This document shows, piece after piece, positions 63,110-64,000 of a DNA stretch of 64,000 bases. The first letter of the stretch is position 1, and each line of letters starts with the position of its first letter. Location of the stretch: NCBI RefSeq assembly GCF_030371585.1, contig NZ_JAUDCE010000001.1, one strand, 5' to 3'. This DNA comes from Megamonas hypermegale_A. Lineage in GTDB: Bacteria > Bacillota > Negativicutes > Selenomonadales > Selenomonadaceae. The notes below the pieces were generated by a model. The model was given only the letters and a program-made list of their open reading frames with translations, searched no databases and was not told where the DNA came from. Position numbers and translations under genes: made by a program.

Positions 63110-63141
63110 TCAGGGCAGACAATAATAAAAATTTGTATAGA

Positions 63142-63264
63142 ATGTGCTAGTTGATTTTCTAAAGCAGTATAATAGTTTATATTTAGTGAGGTTAAGTGAC
63201 AACATCGAATGAATATAAACTATTATACTGCTGGCTGCAAATTTGATATTTTACTAGCACAACG
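63142..63264 (-). repeat. NPR interspersed repeat, copy 10
   Basis: The short arm is on the left, the central block is forward in the window (gaggttaagtgacaacatcg), and the long arm is on the right, ending actagcacaacg. The inner arms agcagtataatagtttatat and complement are perfect. Confidence 0.92.
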
Positions 63265-63288
63265 AATAAGAAATAGTTATCTTTAACA

Positions 63289-63344
63289 TATATTGTGCCG
63301 AATTGGCACTTTATTATTCATTTGAACTTTCAAAAAAAATGAAC
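63289..63344 (+). repeat. LSR repeat, 3'-end remnant
   Basis: The segment tattgtgccgaattggcact followed by actttcaaaaaaaatgaac matches the 3' ends of LSR copies B and C. It is separated from the full element and lies 25 bases after an NPR copy. Confidence 0.6.
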
Positions 63345-63350
63345 TCTAAA

Positions 63351-64000
63351 TCATGTGAGCGACCTTTTAAATTTCCAAATACTTATGCTTAAAGCGATAA
63401 CAGAAAAAACAATTAAAAACAGCGCTGGCTGATACAGGTATTCCAGCCCAATGCCTTTTAAGAAAATGCCGCGTGTGATTTGGACGAAGTGGGTCATCGG
63501 GATTATCATGCTGAAATAATAAAAGAAATCCGGCATAGCTATGCGCGGGAACATGAAGCCGGACAGCAGAATGCTCGGCAGCATTACGAAAAACGACAGC
63601 TGAATTGCCTGCATCTGGTTTTGAGCGATGGTGGAAATGAAAATGCCCAAAGCAAGGCAGGCTATCATGAAAATGGTGCTTAAAAGATACAGCAAAACAA
63701 TGCTTCCTTTAAACGGAACGTGGAAAAATATCACGCCGATAAGCGTGGCAATCGTTATCTGCACATAACCGACGCAGATATACGGCACGATTTTGCCAAT
63801 CATCAGCTCCAAAGGACGCAGCGGCGTAATGAGCAGCTGCTCCAGTGTGCCTTCTTCCCGTTCGCGGACGATGGACATGCTGGCCGCCATGACGAGCGTC
63901 ATGGTCAGTACAATGCCGATAATGCCCGGAATAATGTAGTAGGCGCTGATAAAATCGGGATTGTACCACGGACGGATGCGCAAGTCGTATACGCCGGTCT
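63351..64000 (-). CDS. ABC-2 type permease, C-terminal part (runs off the window)
   Basis: The frame is open to the right edge, so the 5' part is outside. The visible 216 codons hold six hydrophobic segments and the ABC-2 motif REREEGTLEQLLITPLRPLELMIGKI. This places it with the YbhS/YbhR/YhhJ permeases of drug or lipid export systems. A partner ATPase and HlyD-type protein usually lie next to such genes and may be beyond the window; the degenerate ATPase at 62328 is on the other strand. Confidence 0.9.
   Translation of the reverse strand, partial: TGVYDLRIRPWYNPDFISAYYIIPGIIGIVLTMTLVMAASMSIVREREEGTLEQLLITPLRPLELMIGKIVPYICVGYVQITIATLIGVIFFHVPFKGSIVLLYLLSTIFMIACLALGIFISTIAQNQMQAIQLSFFVMLPSILLSGFMFPRIAMPDFFYYFSMIIPMTHFVQITRGIFLKGIGLEYLYQPALFLIVFSVIALSISIWKFKRSLT

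Noticed and set aside
75..63264. NPR repeats as CRISPR repeats or attachment sites
   Set aside because: Copies are kilobases apart, have no spacers, and no integrase or cas gene is near them.
1..64000. tRNA or rRNA genes
   Set aside because: No cloverleaf with CCA-type end or TTCGAATC-like T-loop and no rRNA-like stretch was recognised by eye; a covariance search was not possible.

Overview
The window reads as a chromosomal segment of a Negativicutes bacterium (diderm Firmicutes, Selenomonas/Megamonas-like), probably an anaerobic gut or rumen organism. This is inference from gene content: a Firmicutes-type core (SigH, glmS ribozyme, B. subtilis-like speA-speE-speB order, DeoR/Pdp-type nucleoside catabolism, 4-Cys L28) sits beside rod-shape and Min genes that include MinE, an anaerobic C4-dicarboxylate transporter and a large polyamine locus, as expected for bacteria that build polyamines into their envelope. 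No rRNA, tRNA or CRISPR array was seen.

Layout. 1-6.5 kb (minus strand): exported esterase, guaB, glmS with a glmS ribozyme, and glmM. 6.7-9.5 kb: Mrp ATPase, a LysR regulator and sigH. 9.7-17.4 kb (plus strand): maf-radC-mreBCD-mrdA-minCDE, a cell-shape and division cluster. 17.5-20.4 kb: LPG-synthase-like membrane protein, ruvB, queH and a small TIGR04076-like protein. 20.5-22.7 kb: a complete IS200/IS605 element (tnpA and tnpB) inserted in an older tnpB remnant. 23-26.8 kb: GH36 alpha-galactosidase and SstT. 27-28 kb: rplM-rpsI. 28.1-34.2 kb: deoR-cdd-deoC-nupC-deoB-pdp nucleoside catabolism. 34.3-37 kb: Dcu and MFS transporters. 37.1-41.6 kb: a LacI-controlled sugar operon (FucP-like permease, DUF4432 epimerase, PfkB kinase) that resembles the Salmonella deoxyribose genes deoP/deoX/deoK and could feed the deoC gene nearby. 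42-50.2 kb: polyamine genes nspC, carboxynorspermidine dehydrogenase, speB, speE, speA and speD, with a stand-alone tnpB between nspC and the rest. 50.3-53.7 kb: YitT protein, methionine gamma-lyase-like enzyme, rpmB. 53.9-62.1 kb (plus strand): nadE, rsmD, coaD, a coiled-coil protein, a TIGR03960/TIGR03936 pair, a universal stress protein, gamma-carbonic anhydrase, ndk and a PduO-type adenosyltransferase. 62.3-64 kb: a degenerate ABC ATPase and the 3' part of an ABC-2 permease.

The most unusual content is non-coding. (1) A family of about 110-125 bp interspersed repeats, called NPR here, has eight near-complete copies plus deletion derivatives. Each has outer terminal inverted repeats, an inner inverted repeat of about 20 bp, and a central block of about 28 bp that occurs in both orientations relative to its flanks. 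(2) A second family of large repeats (up to 482 bp, called LSR here) has three copies and a remnant. The copies share conserved blocks, but their hairpin arms differ in sequence while staying complementary, which suggests selection or a mechanism that preserves structure. I know of no described family matching either, but no database search was possible.
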